From Oscillospiraceae bacterium (GTDB lineage Bacteria > Bacillota > Clostridia > Oscillospirales > Ruminococcaceae): 11,835 nucleotides of DNA. The DNA is taken from NCBI GenBank assembly GCA_003453215.1, contig DMMB01000074.1, forward strand, positions 1 through 11,835. The letters run 5' to 3'. Shown in pieces: positions 1 to 6,109 of the stretch. The translations under genes were made by a program, and so were the position numbers. The stretch's first letter is position 1. The number at the start of each line of letters is the position of its first letter. The notes under the pieces are model-generated. The model was not told where the DNA came from and did no database searches. It saw nothing but the letters and a program-made list of their open reading frames with translations.

Positions 1-23
1 CAACTTGTTATTGCAATTTGCGT

Positions 24-1352
24 TTATTCTTCTGTTTGATTTTTGGCGGCTTCTAATTCCTTGAACTTGGCCTGCATGGTGGGGTTGTTTTTGGTCAGGC
101 GTTTGACGGAAAGTTCCTGGGCTTTGTTATTGGCCAGGCGCAGGTTGTCTTCGGAGGAAAGCAGCGCTTCTTTGGTCTTTTGCAGGTGGGTAATGGTTTT
201 ATCAATTTCCTCAATGGCGGTTTTGAACTTCCGGCTGGCCAGATCATAATTGCGGCCAAAGCGCGCCTTAAAGTCGTTCATTTCCTCCTCAAAGTGGGAA
301 ATATCGATATTTTGATTACGGATCTCGGCCAACTGCTGGCGATATTCCACCGTGTGCAGTGCCGAACCCCGCAGCAGCGTGATGAGAGGAATGAAGAACT
401 GCGGGCGGATGACATACATTTTGGGATAACGATAGCTGACATCGGTAATTCCGGTGTACAGTTCACTGTCCGGCTCCAGCAGAGAAACCAATACTGCATA
501 TTCACAGCCCTTTTCCTGCCGGTCTTTATCCAGCTCTTTGAAGAAGTCCTCGTTCTTTTTCCGGGTGGCGGTGGTGTCCATCTCGTTCTTCATCTCAAAC
601 ATGATGGAAAGAAATTCGATGCCGTCCTCGGTGCTTTCGCGGAAAATATAATCCCCTTTGCTGCCGGTGCGGGCGTCATTGTCTTTTTCAAAGTACGCAT
701 GGGGAAAAGCGGCCATGCGCAGGCGGTTAAATTCAATTTCGCAGTGCTGTTCCAGCGTTTCCCCCACCATCTTGGTGGAAAGACGGGTTTTAAGGTCCTT
801 GTAATAGGCAATAACCTCATCTTTGCTGCTGAGCTCACGTTTGTAGCTTTCCCGCAGTTCCTGTTCCTTTTCCCGGCTGGCTGCCGCCGCCTCTTTCAGT
901 TTATAGGTCAGTTCGGCAATTTCCTGTTGGCGCAGGTTCAGTTCGTCCTTTTTCTCGGAGTCCGCTTTTTGAAGCGCCAATTCCCGCTCGGTTTGGGCGG
1001 CATTCAGGCGCGCCTGCAACTCGGTGATGGTCTTTTCCCGGGCGGAAAGATCGGCCGTCTGCTGTTCCAGGGCTTCTTTGATGGCCAGTTCCCGCTGGGT
1101 CTGCTGGGCGGCTAACTGTGCTTTCAGTTCAGCAATCTGCTGCTGCAGTTGGGCTTCCGCCTCTTGCTGGGCTCGGGCCGCTTCGGTGCGTACCAGTGCA
1201 AGGTCTTTTTCCTTTGCGGCGGCCAGCTGCTTTTCCCGCTGGGCCAGTTCCCGGTGAAATTCTTCATCCCGCACCTGGCCCACTATGGCGGCATAGCCGG
1301 ATTCATCAACGGTAAAAACTTCGCCGCATTTGGGACATTTAATCTCATGCAT
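24..1352 (-). CDS. DUF2130 domain coiled-coil protein
   Basis: A 442-residue protein whose cellular role is not established. It starts with a CPKCG knuckle (Cys6, Cys9) that could be half of a zinc ribbon. A long Gln/Glu/Lys/Ala-rich segment, about residues 30-190, should form a coiled coil. The DUF2130 core follows at about 195-400, recognised from the blocks GSKGDYIF, FEMKNEMDTTATRKKNEDFF, CEYAVLVSLLE and RPQFFIPLITLLR. The core shows Asp234 followed by Glu253-x-Lys255, a spacing like a PD-(D/E)XK nuclease centre; that reading is inference. The tail, about 380-440, is again coiled-coil-like. The ATG has AGGAGG seven bases upstream (1360-1365 as CCTCCT). The gene begins 20 bases after the DtxR-type regulator on the same strand and is probably co-transcribed with it. 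No terminator is visible in the 23 bases left before the window edge. Family assignment is firm, function unknown. Confidence 0.92.
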   Translation of the reverse strand: MHEIKCPKCGEVFTVDESGYAAIVGQVRDEEFHRELAQREKQLAAAKEKDLALVRTEAARAQQEAEAQLQQQIAELKAQLAAQQTQRELAIKEALEQQTADLSAREKTITELQARLNAAQTERELALQKADSEKKDELNLRQQEIAELTYKLKEAAAASREKEQELRESYKRELSSKDEVIAYYKDLKTRLSTKMVGETLEQHCEIEFNRLRMAAFPHAYFEKDNDARTGSKGDYIFRESTEDGIEFLSIMFEMKNEMDTTATRKKNEDFFKELDKDRQEKGCEYAVLVSLLEPDSELYTGITDVSYRYPKMYVIRPQFFIPLITLLRGSALHTVEYRQQLAEIRNQNIDISHFEEEMNDFKARFGRNYDLASRKFKTAIEEIDKTITHLQKTKEALLSSEDNLRLANNKAQELSVKRLTKNNPTMQAKFKELEAAKNQTEE

Positions 1353-1372
1353 AGCCGTTCCTCCTGCCAGAC

Positions 1373-1744
1373 TTACCCGTTGTGCTCCATGGCGTGACGT
1401 TTGATGGCCTCCGTGGAGGCATCGCTGATGACGTGCTCCATTTTGCAGGCGTCCTCAGCGGCTGTTTTTTCATCCACGCCCAGGTTAACCAAAAAACGGG
1501 TGAGAAGGCGGTGCCGCTCGTAGATTTTTTCCGCTACGGCCCGGCCGGATTCGGTAAGAGTGATGCCGCCGTCTTCCGCTACAAGGATATAGCCTCCCTG
1601 CTTTAAAATGCCGACGGCGCGGCTGACGCTGGGTTTGGAATAGCCCATCTCCTCGCCGACATCGATGGCGCGGACGAAGCCAGTGCGCTGGCTGAGAACA
1701 AGGATGGTTTCCAGATACATTTCGCCGGATTCTTGCAGGGACAT
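1373..1744 (-). CDS. DtxR/MntR-family metal-dependent transcriptional repressor
   Basis: A 123-residue metalloregulator expected to bind DNA when loaded with Fe2+ or Mn2+ and to control metal homeostasis. Residues 1-60 form the winged helix-turn-helix (GFVRAIDVGEEMGYSKPSVSRAV), and about 65-123 form the dimerisation and metal-binding domain. The protein has MntR length and lacks the C-terminal SH3-like domain of classical DtxR. Aligning by eye to DtxR, primary-site ligands Met9, Cys100, Glu103 and His104 are present (EMYLETI and CKMEHVISD). Of the ancillary site only His78 remains; the positions of DtxR Glu83 and His98 are Thr82 and Ala96. Met/Cys at the primary site points to iron-type sensing rather than the Asp/Glu pattern of MntR; this is inference. 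The ATG at 1744 has a moderate AGAAGG site upstream. It is first in a unit with the DUF2130 gene. Confidence 0.93.
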   Translation of the reverse strand: MSLQESGEMYLETILVLSQRTGFVRAIDVGEEMGYSKPSVSRAVGILKQGGYILVAEDGGITLTESGRAVAEKIYERHRLLTRFLVNLGVDEKTAAEDACKMEHVISDASTEAIKRHAMEHNG

Positions 1745-1784
1745 AAGGGCACCTTCTTTTCTTGAGTTGGGATATATTTATTAA

Positions 1785-1813
1785 AGGATAGCACAAAATG
1801 CTGTCGGTTGCAA
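1785..1813 (-). promoter_or_regulatory. Sigma-A promoter for the DtxR-DUF2130 unit
   Basis: On the minus strand, TTGCAA (1808-1813) and TATCCT (1785-1790) are separated by exactly 17 bases, about 40 bases before the regulator's ATG. Each hexamer matches the consensus at four of six positions. An AT-rich stretch lies between the -10 and the start codon (1771-1784), a natural place for an operator, but I could not read a clear DtxR-type palindrome there. Confidence 0.45.
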
Positions 1814-1822
1814 GGGAAGGAA

Positions 1823-1856
1823 GGAAAAGAAAAACTCCCCGCCCAAAGGCAGGGAG
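1823..1856 (-). terminator. Rho-independent terminator of tRNA-Thr
   Basis: Reading the minus strand, CTCCCTGCC and GGCGGGGAG form a nine-pair stem with one G-U pair and a four-base loop, followed by TTTTTCTTTTCC. The stem begins two bases after the encoded CCA end of the tRNA. Confidence 0.88.
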
Positions 1857-1858
1857 AA

Positions 1859-1934
1859 TGGAGCTGGAAACGTGACTTGAACACGCGACCTGCTGATTAC
1901 GAATCAGCTGCTCTACCGGCTGAGCTATTCCAGC
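1859..1934 (-). tRNA. tRNA-Thr, anticodon CGU
   Basis: A complete 76-base tRNA including an encoded 3' CCA. On the minus strand the parts fit without mismatch: acceptor GCTGGAA/TTCCAGC, D arm GCTC/GAGC with GG in the loop, anticodon stem GCTGA/TCAGC around loop TTCGTAA, variable loop AGGTC, and T stem GCGTG/CACGT (one G-U pair) around TTCAAGT. The discriminator base is T (U). The anticodon CGT reads the ACG threonine codon. It stands alone, with its own promoter and terminator, between the DtxR unit and the divergent carboxypeptidase gene. Confidence 0.97.
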
Positions 1935-1964
1935 AAAAAACCGTATTTTTAAGGTACCTATGGT

Positions 1965-1993
1965 ATTCTATCACACCCCAAACAAAAAATCAA
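1965..1993 (-). promoter_or_regulatory. Sigma-A promoter for tRNA-Thr
   Basis: On the minus strand, TTGATT (1988-1993) and TAGAAT (1965-1970) are spaced by 17 bases; the -10 matches the consensus at five of six positions. It leaves a 5' leader of about 25 bases before the mature tRNA. Confidence 0.6.
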
Positions 1994-2014
1994 TCAAAAT
2001 TCATGCACAGTTCA

Positions 2015-2043
2015 TTTACTTTCGCAGCGGGGGGCACTATAAT
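2015..2043 (+). promoter_or_regulatory. Sigma-A promoter for the carboxypeptidase gene
   Basis: TTTACT (2015-2020), a 17-base spacer and a perfect TATAAT (2038-2043), 36 bases before the ATG. GGAGA (2066-2070) is the ribosome site, nine bases from the start. The promoter is divergent from that of the tRNA; the two -35 boxes are about 20 bases apart. Confidence 0.68.
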
Positions 2044-2079
2044 ATAGAACATAACCCATCTTAACGGAGAATAAACGGA

Positions 2080-3396
2080 ATGAAGAGACTGACGGCGCTG
2101 CTGTTGGCAGCGATGATGATAATAACAACCGGCCTGATTGCGCCGGCCATGGCGGCGGAGGATGATGTACCGGAAACCTACAGCAATGCCTATGTGGTGA
2201 TGGATGCCAAAACCGGGCAGGTGCTGCTGCAAAAAAATATGTACGAAAAAAAGTATCCGGCCAGTATTACCAAAATACTGACGGCGGCACTGGGGCTGAC
2301 CTACGCCAAGCCGGAAGACAGCATTACCGTTTCGCAGGAAACGGTAAACGATATATGGAAATGGGGAGAAACTACTCATATTGCACTGGAACCCGGAGAA
2401 ATCATTACGCTGAAGGACGCCCTGTATGGGGCAATGGTGGAATCCGCCAATGACTGTGCCAATGCCATAGCGCAGGCGGTCAGCGGCAACCTGGAAGAAT
2501 TTGCGGAACTGATGAATCAGCAGGTGGCGGCGCTTGGGCTAAGCGATACACACTTTACCAATGCGCATGGTCTGCCGGATAATGATCATTATACGACCGC
2601 CTATGATATGGCCCGTATCACACGCTGGGCAATGAGTGTCCCCGGATTTGAGGAATACTTCTGCGCAACGGAATATACCATTCCCAAAACCAATAAAAAA
2701 GATGTGGTGCGTAATATCGGCACCCATCACCATATGCTGGTGGAAAGCGCCTACTACTACCCTTATGCCAAGGGCGGCAAGCTGGGCTGGACCACAGAGG
2801 CGCAGCATACGGCAGTGACCTGGGCGGAAAAAGACGGGCTTTCGCTGCTGTGCGTTGTGCTGGATTGCAGCGATAAGTGGGGCAAGTACAAAGATACCAT
2901 GGCGCTGTTTGATTATTGCTTTGAGCGATACAGCATGGTATCGGTAAAAACCGATGAAATAGCGGCATATGATATTCCAGTAGGCAGCCTGACCAATACG
3001 GCCGGAATGGTACATATAGCGGCAACAGGCGATCTGGATGTATTGGTGCCCAAGGGAACGGCAGTGGAAAGCATTGCCCTGAAATATAACATTCCCAGCC
3101 GATATAAGGTGGGGGAGCGAATTGACCCACAGGTGGAACTATGGTGCGGCGGGGAACTGGTGGGGACTTTCCCCATGGAATATACGGTGGAAACCTATGC
3201 CCCGGTGGAGGATGTATCCACAGAGAATACAACCGGCAACACCGTGGGTTCGGTGGTACTGACGGTGCTCAAATGGATCGGCATTGTACTGGGCGCGCTG
3301 ATTGTGATCCTGTTTGTGCTGCGGGCCTATTTTATGGCGCGCCGCCGGCGCCTGGCCAAACGCCGCCGCAGGACGCAGAACCGACGAGCGAACTGA
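2080..3396 (+). CDS. D-alanyl-D-alanine carboxypeptidase, S11 family (DacF/PBP5-type)
   Basis: A 438-residue low-molecular-weight penicillin-binding protein that would remove the terminal D-Ala from peptidoglycan stem peptides outside the membrane. It has a signal peptide (residues 1-25, probable cut after AMA), the acylation motif Ser62-Ile-Thr-Lys65, and the second motif Ser122-Ala-Asn124. The third motif is Lys234-Leu-Gly236 followed by WTTEA, where the family has KTG followed by Y/F-T. The catalytic domain runs to about 275, followed by a PBP5_C-like beta domain to about 370. A linker rich in Thr, Asn and Val leads to a hydrophobic helix at about 391-416 and a very basic tail with twelve Arg or Lys in the last twenty residues. 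The C-terminal anchor is therefore a true membrane helix with a cytoplasmic basic end, not the usual amphipathic helix. It has its own promoter and terminator, so it is monocistronic. Confidence 0.95.
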   Translation: MKRLTALLLAAMMIITTGLIAPAMAAEDDVPETYSNAYVVMDAKTGQVLLQKNMYEKKYPASITKILTAALGLTYAKPEDSITVSQETVNDIWKWGETTHIALEPGEIITLKDALYGAMVESANDCANAIAQAVSGNLEEFAELMNQQVAALGLSDTHFTNAHGLPDNDHYTTAYDMARITRWAMSVPGFEEYFCATEYTIPKTNKKDVVRNIGTHHHMLVESAYYYPYAKGGKLGWTTEAQHTAVTWAEKDGLSLLCVVLDCSDKWGKYKDTMALFDYCFERYSMVSVKTDEIAAYDIPVGSLTNTAGMVHIAATGDLDVLVPKGTAVESIALKYNIPSRYKVGERIDPQVELWCGGELVGTFPMEYTVETYAPVEDVSTENTTGNTVGSVVLTVLKWIGIVLGALIVILFVLRAYFMARRRRLAKRRRRTQNRRAN

Positions 3397-3408
3397 ATAT
3401 TCGGCAAA

Positions 3409-3444
3409 AAATATAGGGTAGGCCGCTGGGTCTGCCCTATATTT
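3409..3444 (+). terminator. Hairpin terminator, possibly bidirectional
   Basis: A long hairpin 12 bases after the carboxypeptidase stop. AAATATAGGGTAG (3409-3421) pairs with CTGCCCTATATTT (3432-3444), and an inner GCC/GGT extends the stem around the loop GCTG. The U-rich end on the plus strand lies partly within the stem and is weak. On the minus strand the hairpin is followed by six T residues. Confidence 0.6.
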
Positions 3445-3493
3445 ATGCAACTGTACAAATATGGGGAAATTGCAAGCTTTACTGCAAATTGAC

Positions 3494-3523
3494 TGGACAG
3501 CCGACGGCAAAATGAGTTAAAAT
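3494..3523 (+). promoter_or_regulatory. Sigma-A promoter for the Na/Pi cotransporter
   Basis: TGGACA (3494-3499) and TAAAAT (3518-3523), each five of six to the consensus, with an 18-base spacer. It lies 56 bases before the chosen ATG. An overlapping TTGACT (3489-3494) would give too long a spacer. No PhoB/PhoP-like direct repeats were recognised. Confidence 0.5.
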
Positions 3524-3579
3524 AAAACCGTATATGATGAAATAAAGTGGGCGGGTGGAGACCCGAAGGAGAAAAAGAC

Positions 3580-5376
3580 ATGGATATTTTTGCGCTTCTG
3601 CGTCTGGTGCTGGGCCTGGCATTTTTCCTGTATGGTATGAATGTAATGTCCAGCAACCTGGAAAAGATGGCAGGCGGCAAGCTGGAACAGCTGCTGAAAA
3701 CAATGACAGCCAGCCCATGGGTAAGCCTGCTGCTGGGTGCCGCTATTACCATTGCAGTGCAGTCCTCTTCGGCGGTTACGGTTATGCTGGTGGGTCTGGT
3801 CAATTCCGGTATTATGAAATTCGGCCAGACCTTGTATGTCATCTTCGGTGCCAATATCGGTACGACGCTTACCGCATGGATCCTTTCCCTTTCCGGCATT
3901 CAAACCGGCAATGTATGGCTGAAAATGCTGAAGCCGGAAAACTTTTCTCCCATTCTTGCCATCATTGGCGTAATTATGATGATGGCGAGCAAAAATGATA
4001 AGAAAAAAAGCATTGGCACCGTATTGGTGGGCTTCACTATCCTGATGTACGGCATGGTGGTGATGAGCGCTGCAGTAAGCCCTTTGGCAGAAATGCCGGA
4101 ATTTTCCGCCATTCTGGCCGGATTGCGCAATCCGCTGCTGGGCCTTGTGGTGGCCACGCTGTTCACTGCGGTAATCCAGAGTTCGGCGGCCTCGGTGGGT
4201 ATTTTGCAGGCATTGGCGTTAACCGGCAGCCTAACCTACGAAATGGTCATCCCCATGGTAATGGGGCTCAATATTGGTACCTGCGCTACTTCGCTCATTT
4301 CCAGCATCGGTACCAGCTATAAGGCCAAACGGGTAGCGGTCATCCATTTTTCCATCAAGGTGATCGGCACACTCATTTGCCTACCGCTTTATTTGCTATT
4401 GTGCTCGGTTTTAAAGCTGGATTTTGTACAGAATGCCGTAACGCCATGGAATATCGCCATGGTACACACCATCTACAATCTGGCCATTACGGCTATTCTG
4501 ATGCCCTTTACCAAGTACCTGGTCAAGCTGGGCAAGTGGCTGGTAAAGGCCAAGGACGAGGAAACCCCCAAAGATGCCATGCAGTATGCGCCCGACCTGC
4601 TATTGCTGCGTTCTCCTTCGGTGGCTCTGCAGGAGTGCGATCACTATACCTTCCGCATGGCGGCCACCGCGCGGGATTCGCTGGAACGGGCCATTTCACT
4701 GATTGGCGCCTACAATGAGCAGGATGCCGAAGTGGTGCTGCAGCAGGAAGATACGCTGGATCTGTACGAAGACCGTTTGGATACCTATTTGGTGTACCTT
4801 TCGGCACAGGCACTTTCTCAGCCGGATAGCCGCCGCGTGGGTAAAATGCAGCACGCCATTGGCGATTTTGAACGGTTGGGCGACCATGCCGTAAATCTGG
4901 TAAAGGCCGGAAAAGAGCTGGAAATCAAGTCGCTGTTTTTCTCGGAAGAGGCCCGGCGGGAACTGCGGGTTCTTTCGGCGGCAGTGCGGGAAATTCTGCA
5001 GTTGACAACCGATTGCTATATCAATACGGACCATGAAATGGCTCACCATGTAGAACCGTTGGAGCAGGTAATTGATGGCCTGACCAAGGAAATCAAGCAG
5101 CACCATTTGGCGCGGCTGCAGGCAGGGCGCTGCTCCATCGAATTGGGCTTTATCCTGACCGACCTGCTGACCGACTACGAGCGCATTTCCGATCATTGTT
5201 CCAATATTGCCGTAGCAGTAATAGAGCTGCAGCACGAGGCACTGGATTCTCACCGCTACCTGAACGAGATGAAGCGCGACAGCGATGCATTCCGCCAGAT
5301 GTATGTGGAGTTCCGCGAAAAATATATCCTGCCGGAATCGGCATTCATTCAAAAACAGACGGAGCAGTACCGTTAA
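3580..5376 (+). CDS. Na+/phosphate cotransporter with C-terminal PhoU-like domains
   Basis: A 598-residue membrane protein of the Na/Pi-cotransporter (NptA/YjbB-like) family, expected to couple sodium to inorganic phosphate movement across the membrane. Two inverted Na/Pi repeats are clear: QSSSAVTVMLVGLV (61-74) with GANIGTT (90-96), and QSSAASVGILQAL (200-212) with GLNIGTC (229-235). Membrane helices cover about residues 1-320. Residues 340-560 are helical and PhoU-like, with two metal-type signatures, DFERLGDHA (429-437) and DYERISDHC (532-540). Such a domain is expected to sit in the cytoplasm and gate or report on transport. I chose the ATG at 3580 because AAGGAG lies eight bases upstream (3566-3571) and MDIFALLRL starts the first helix. 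The in-frame ATG at 3547 has no such site and would add eleven charged residues. The gene is monocistronic, with no phosphate regulator nearby. Confidence 0.93.
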   Translation: MDIFALLRLVLGLAFFLYGMNVMSSNLEKMAGGKLEQLLKTMTASPWVSLLLGAAITIAVQSSSAVTVMLVGLVNSGIMKFGQTLYVIFGANIGTTLTAWILSLSGIQTGNVWLKMLKPENFSPILAIIGVIMMMASKNDKKKSIGTVLVGFTILMYGMVVMSAAVSPLAEMPEFSAILAGLRNPLLGLVVATLFTAVIQSSAASVGILQALALTGSLTYEMVIPMVMGLNIGTCATSLISSIGTSYKAKRVAVIHFSIKVIGTLICLPLYLLLCSVLKLDFVQNAVTPWNIAMVHTIYNLAITAILMPFTKYLVKLGKWLVKAKDEETPKDAMQYAPDLLLLRSPSVALQECDHYTFRMAATARDSLERAISLIGAYNEQDAEVVLQQEDTLDLYEDRLDTYLVYLSAQALSQPDSRRVGKMQHAIGDFERLGDHAVNLVKAGKELEIKSLFFSEEARRELRVLSAAVREILQLTTDCYINTDHEMAHHVEPLEQVIDGLTKEIKQHHLARLQAGRCSIELGFILTDLLTDYERISDHCSNIAVAVIELQHEALDSHRYLNEMKRDSDAFRQMYVEFREKYILPESAFIQKQTEQYR

Positions 5377-5380
5377 ATGG

Positions 5381-5407
5381 AAAAGGGGACCTACGGGTCC
5401 CCTTTTT
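5381..5407 (+). terminator. Rho-independent terminator after Na/Pi cotransporter
   Basis: AAAAGGGGACC pairs with GGTCCCCTTTT around a TACG loop, followed by a run of five T. It starts four bases after the stop codon. UACG belongs to the very stable UNCG tetraloop class, although here the closing pair is C-G. Confidence 0.93.
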
Positions 5408-5470
5408 GTAAGGATTTTTCCCAATATGGGTCGCCTGTCCCGAATTAACATCTTGTTCACACTTTACCGA

Positions 5471-5499
5471 TGGAAAAGAATCGACACAGATGATATAAT
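5471..5499 (+). promoter_or_regulatory. Extended -10 promoter for the glycolipid gene pair
   Basis: A perfect TATAAT (5494-5499) preceded by TGA, giving the extended -10 form TGnTATAAT. A weak -35, TGGAAA (5471-5476), lies 17 bases upstream. The leader to the ATG at 5552 is about 45 bases and ends with AAAAGGAG. Confidence 0.65.
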
Positions 5500-5551
5500 A
5501 CCTCTTACAACTTTTTTGCAAGAAAACAGGAACGGGGAAAAGGAGAAGCTT

Positions 5552-6109
5552 ATGACGCTGATGACGCCAATTCTGATCTGTTTGGTGGTAATGGCCATTC
5601 TGGGGCTGCTGTGGCTGCTGGCCCCGGCGGCTGCCCTGCAGGCAACCATTTCGGTAGGAGTAATTGCAGTGCTGGGAATCAGCGGCGGGATCATTGGCGA
5701 ATGGCTGCCCCGCCGTTGGTTCCACTGGGAAAAGTCCCCCTGGAAAGCCTATGCCTGGGAGAAAAACGGAAAGGTATATGAAAAGCTGGGAATCCGCAAA
5801 TGGAAGGAAAAGGTGCCGGATAAAAGCCGCTGGGGCGGGCGGGAATACGCCAAGACGATCCGCGGACAGAACGATATGGAAAATACTATCCGCCTATTGC
5901 AGGAAACCTGTGTAGCGGAATTGATCCATTGGGTGCTGATGCTGGCAACACCGCTGGTATTTGTTTTTGCCCACGGGCCGATGGCCATCCTGGTGGTTGC
6001 GCTGTATGGCCTTTCCCACATTCCCTGCATCATTATCCAGCGCTATAATCGCCCCAGATTGTGCACGTTGCTGAAGCGCTGCCAGAGAAAAGGGGGCGAA
6101 ACAGCGTGA
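5552..6109 (+). CDS. CrtO-like acyltransferase (glycosyl-4,4'-diaponeurosporenoate acyltransferase family)
   Basis: A 185-residue membrane protein resembling the CrtO family. In Staphylococcus the named member acylates the sugar of a carotenoid glycoside, the last step of staphyloxanthin synthesis. Recognisable blocks are the KNGKVYEKLGIRKWKEKVPD stretch (71-90), a conserved AELIHW (122-127) and the terminal IIQRYNRPRL (161-170). Hydrophobic helices lie at about 4-27, 31-50 and 128-158. I chose ATG 5552 because GGAG lies a few bases upstream and the protein then starts with a membrane helix; the reading frame stays open further upstream but runs through the promoter and terminator. Its stop overlaps the GTG of the glycosyltransferase by four bases (GTGA), so the two are translationally coupled. 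No carotenoid gene is present, so the acceptor is more likely the glycolipid made by that neighbour; this is inference. Confidence 0.8.
   Translation: MTLMTPILICLVVMAILGLLWLLAPAAALQATISVGVIAVLGISGGIIGEWLPRRWFHWEKSPWKAYAWEKNGKVYEKLGIRKWKEKVPDKSRWGGREYAKTIRGQNDMENTIRLLQETCVAELIHWVLMLATPLVFVFAHGPMAILVVALYGLSHIPCIIIQRYNRPRLCTLLKRCQRKGGETA

Noticed and set aside
180..1115. A 311-residue open frame on the plus strand opposite the DUF2130 gene
   Set aside because: It is fully antisense to a recognised family protein, its sequence is a hydrophobic low-complexity mirror of the coiled-coil codons, and it has no ribosome site or recognisable domain.
3467..3490. Imperfect inverted repeat AAATTGCA...TGCAAATT upstream of the Na/Pi promoter
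   Set aside because: The arms pair only with a bulge and do not match a known phosphate-regulator site; it was not strong enough to call an operator.
3547..3579. Upstream ATG for the Na/Pi cotransporter
   Set aside because: It lacks a ribosome site and would include the true AAGGAG site as coding sequence, adding eleven charged residues before the first membrane helix.
4696..5460. A 254-residue open frame on the minus strand opposite the PhoU-like region
   Set aside because: It crosses a terminator and has no ribosome site or family features; the plus strand codes for a clear PhoU-like domain.
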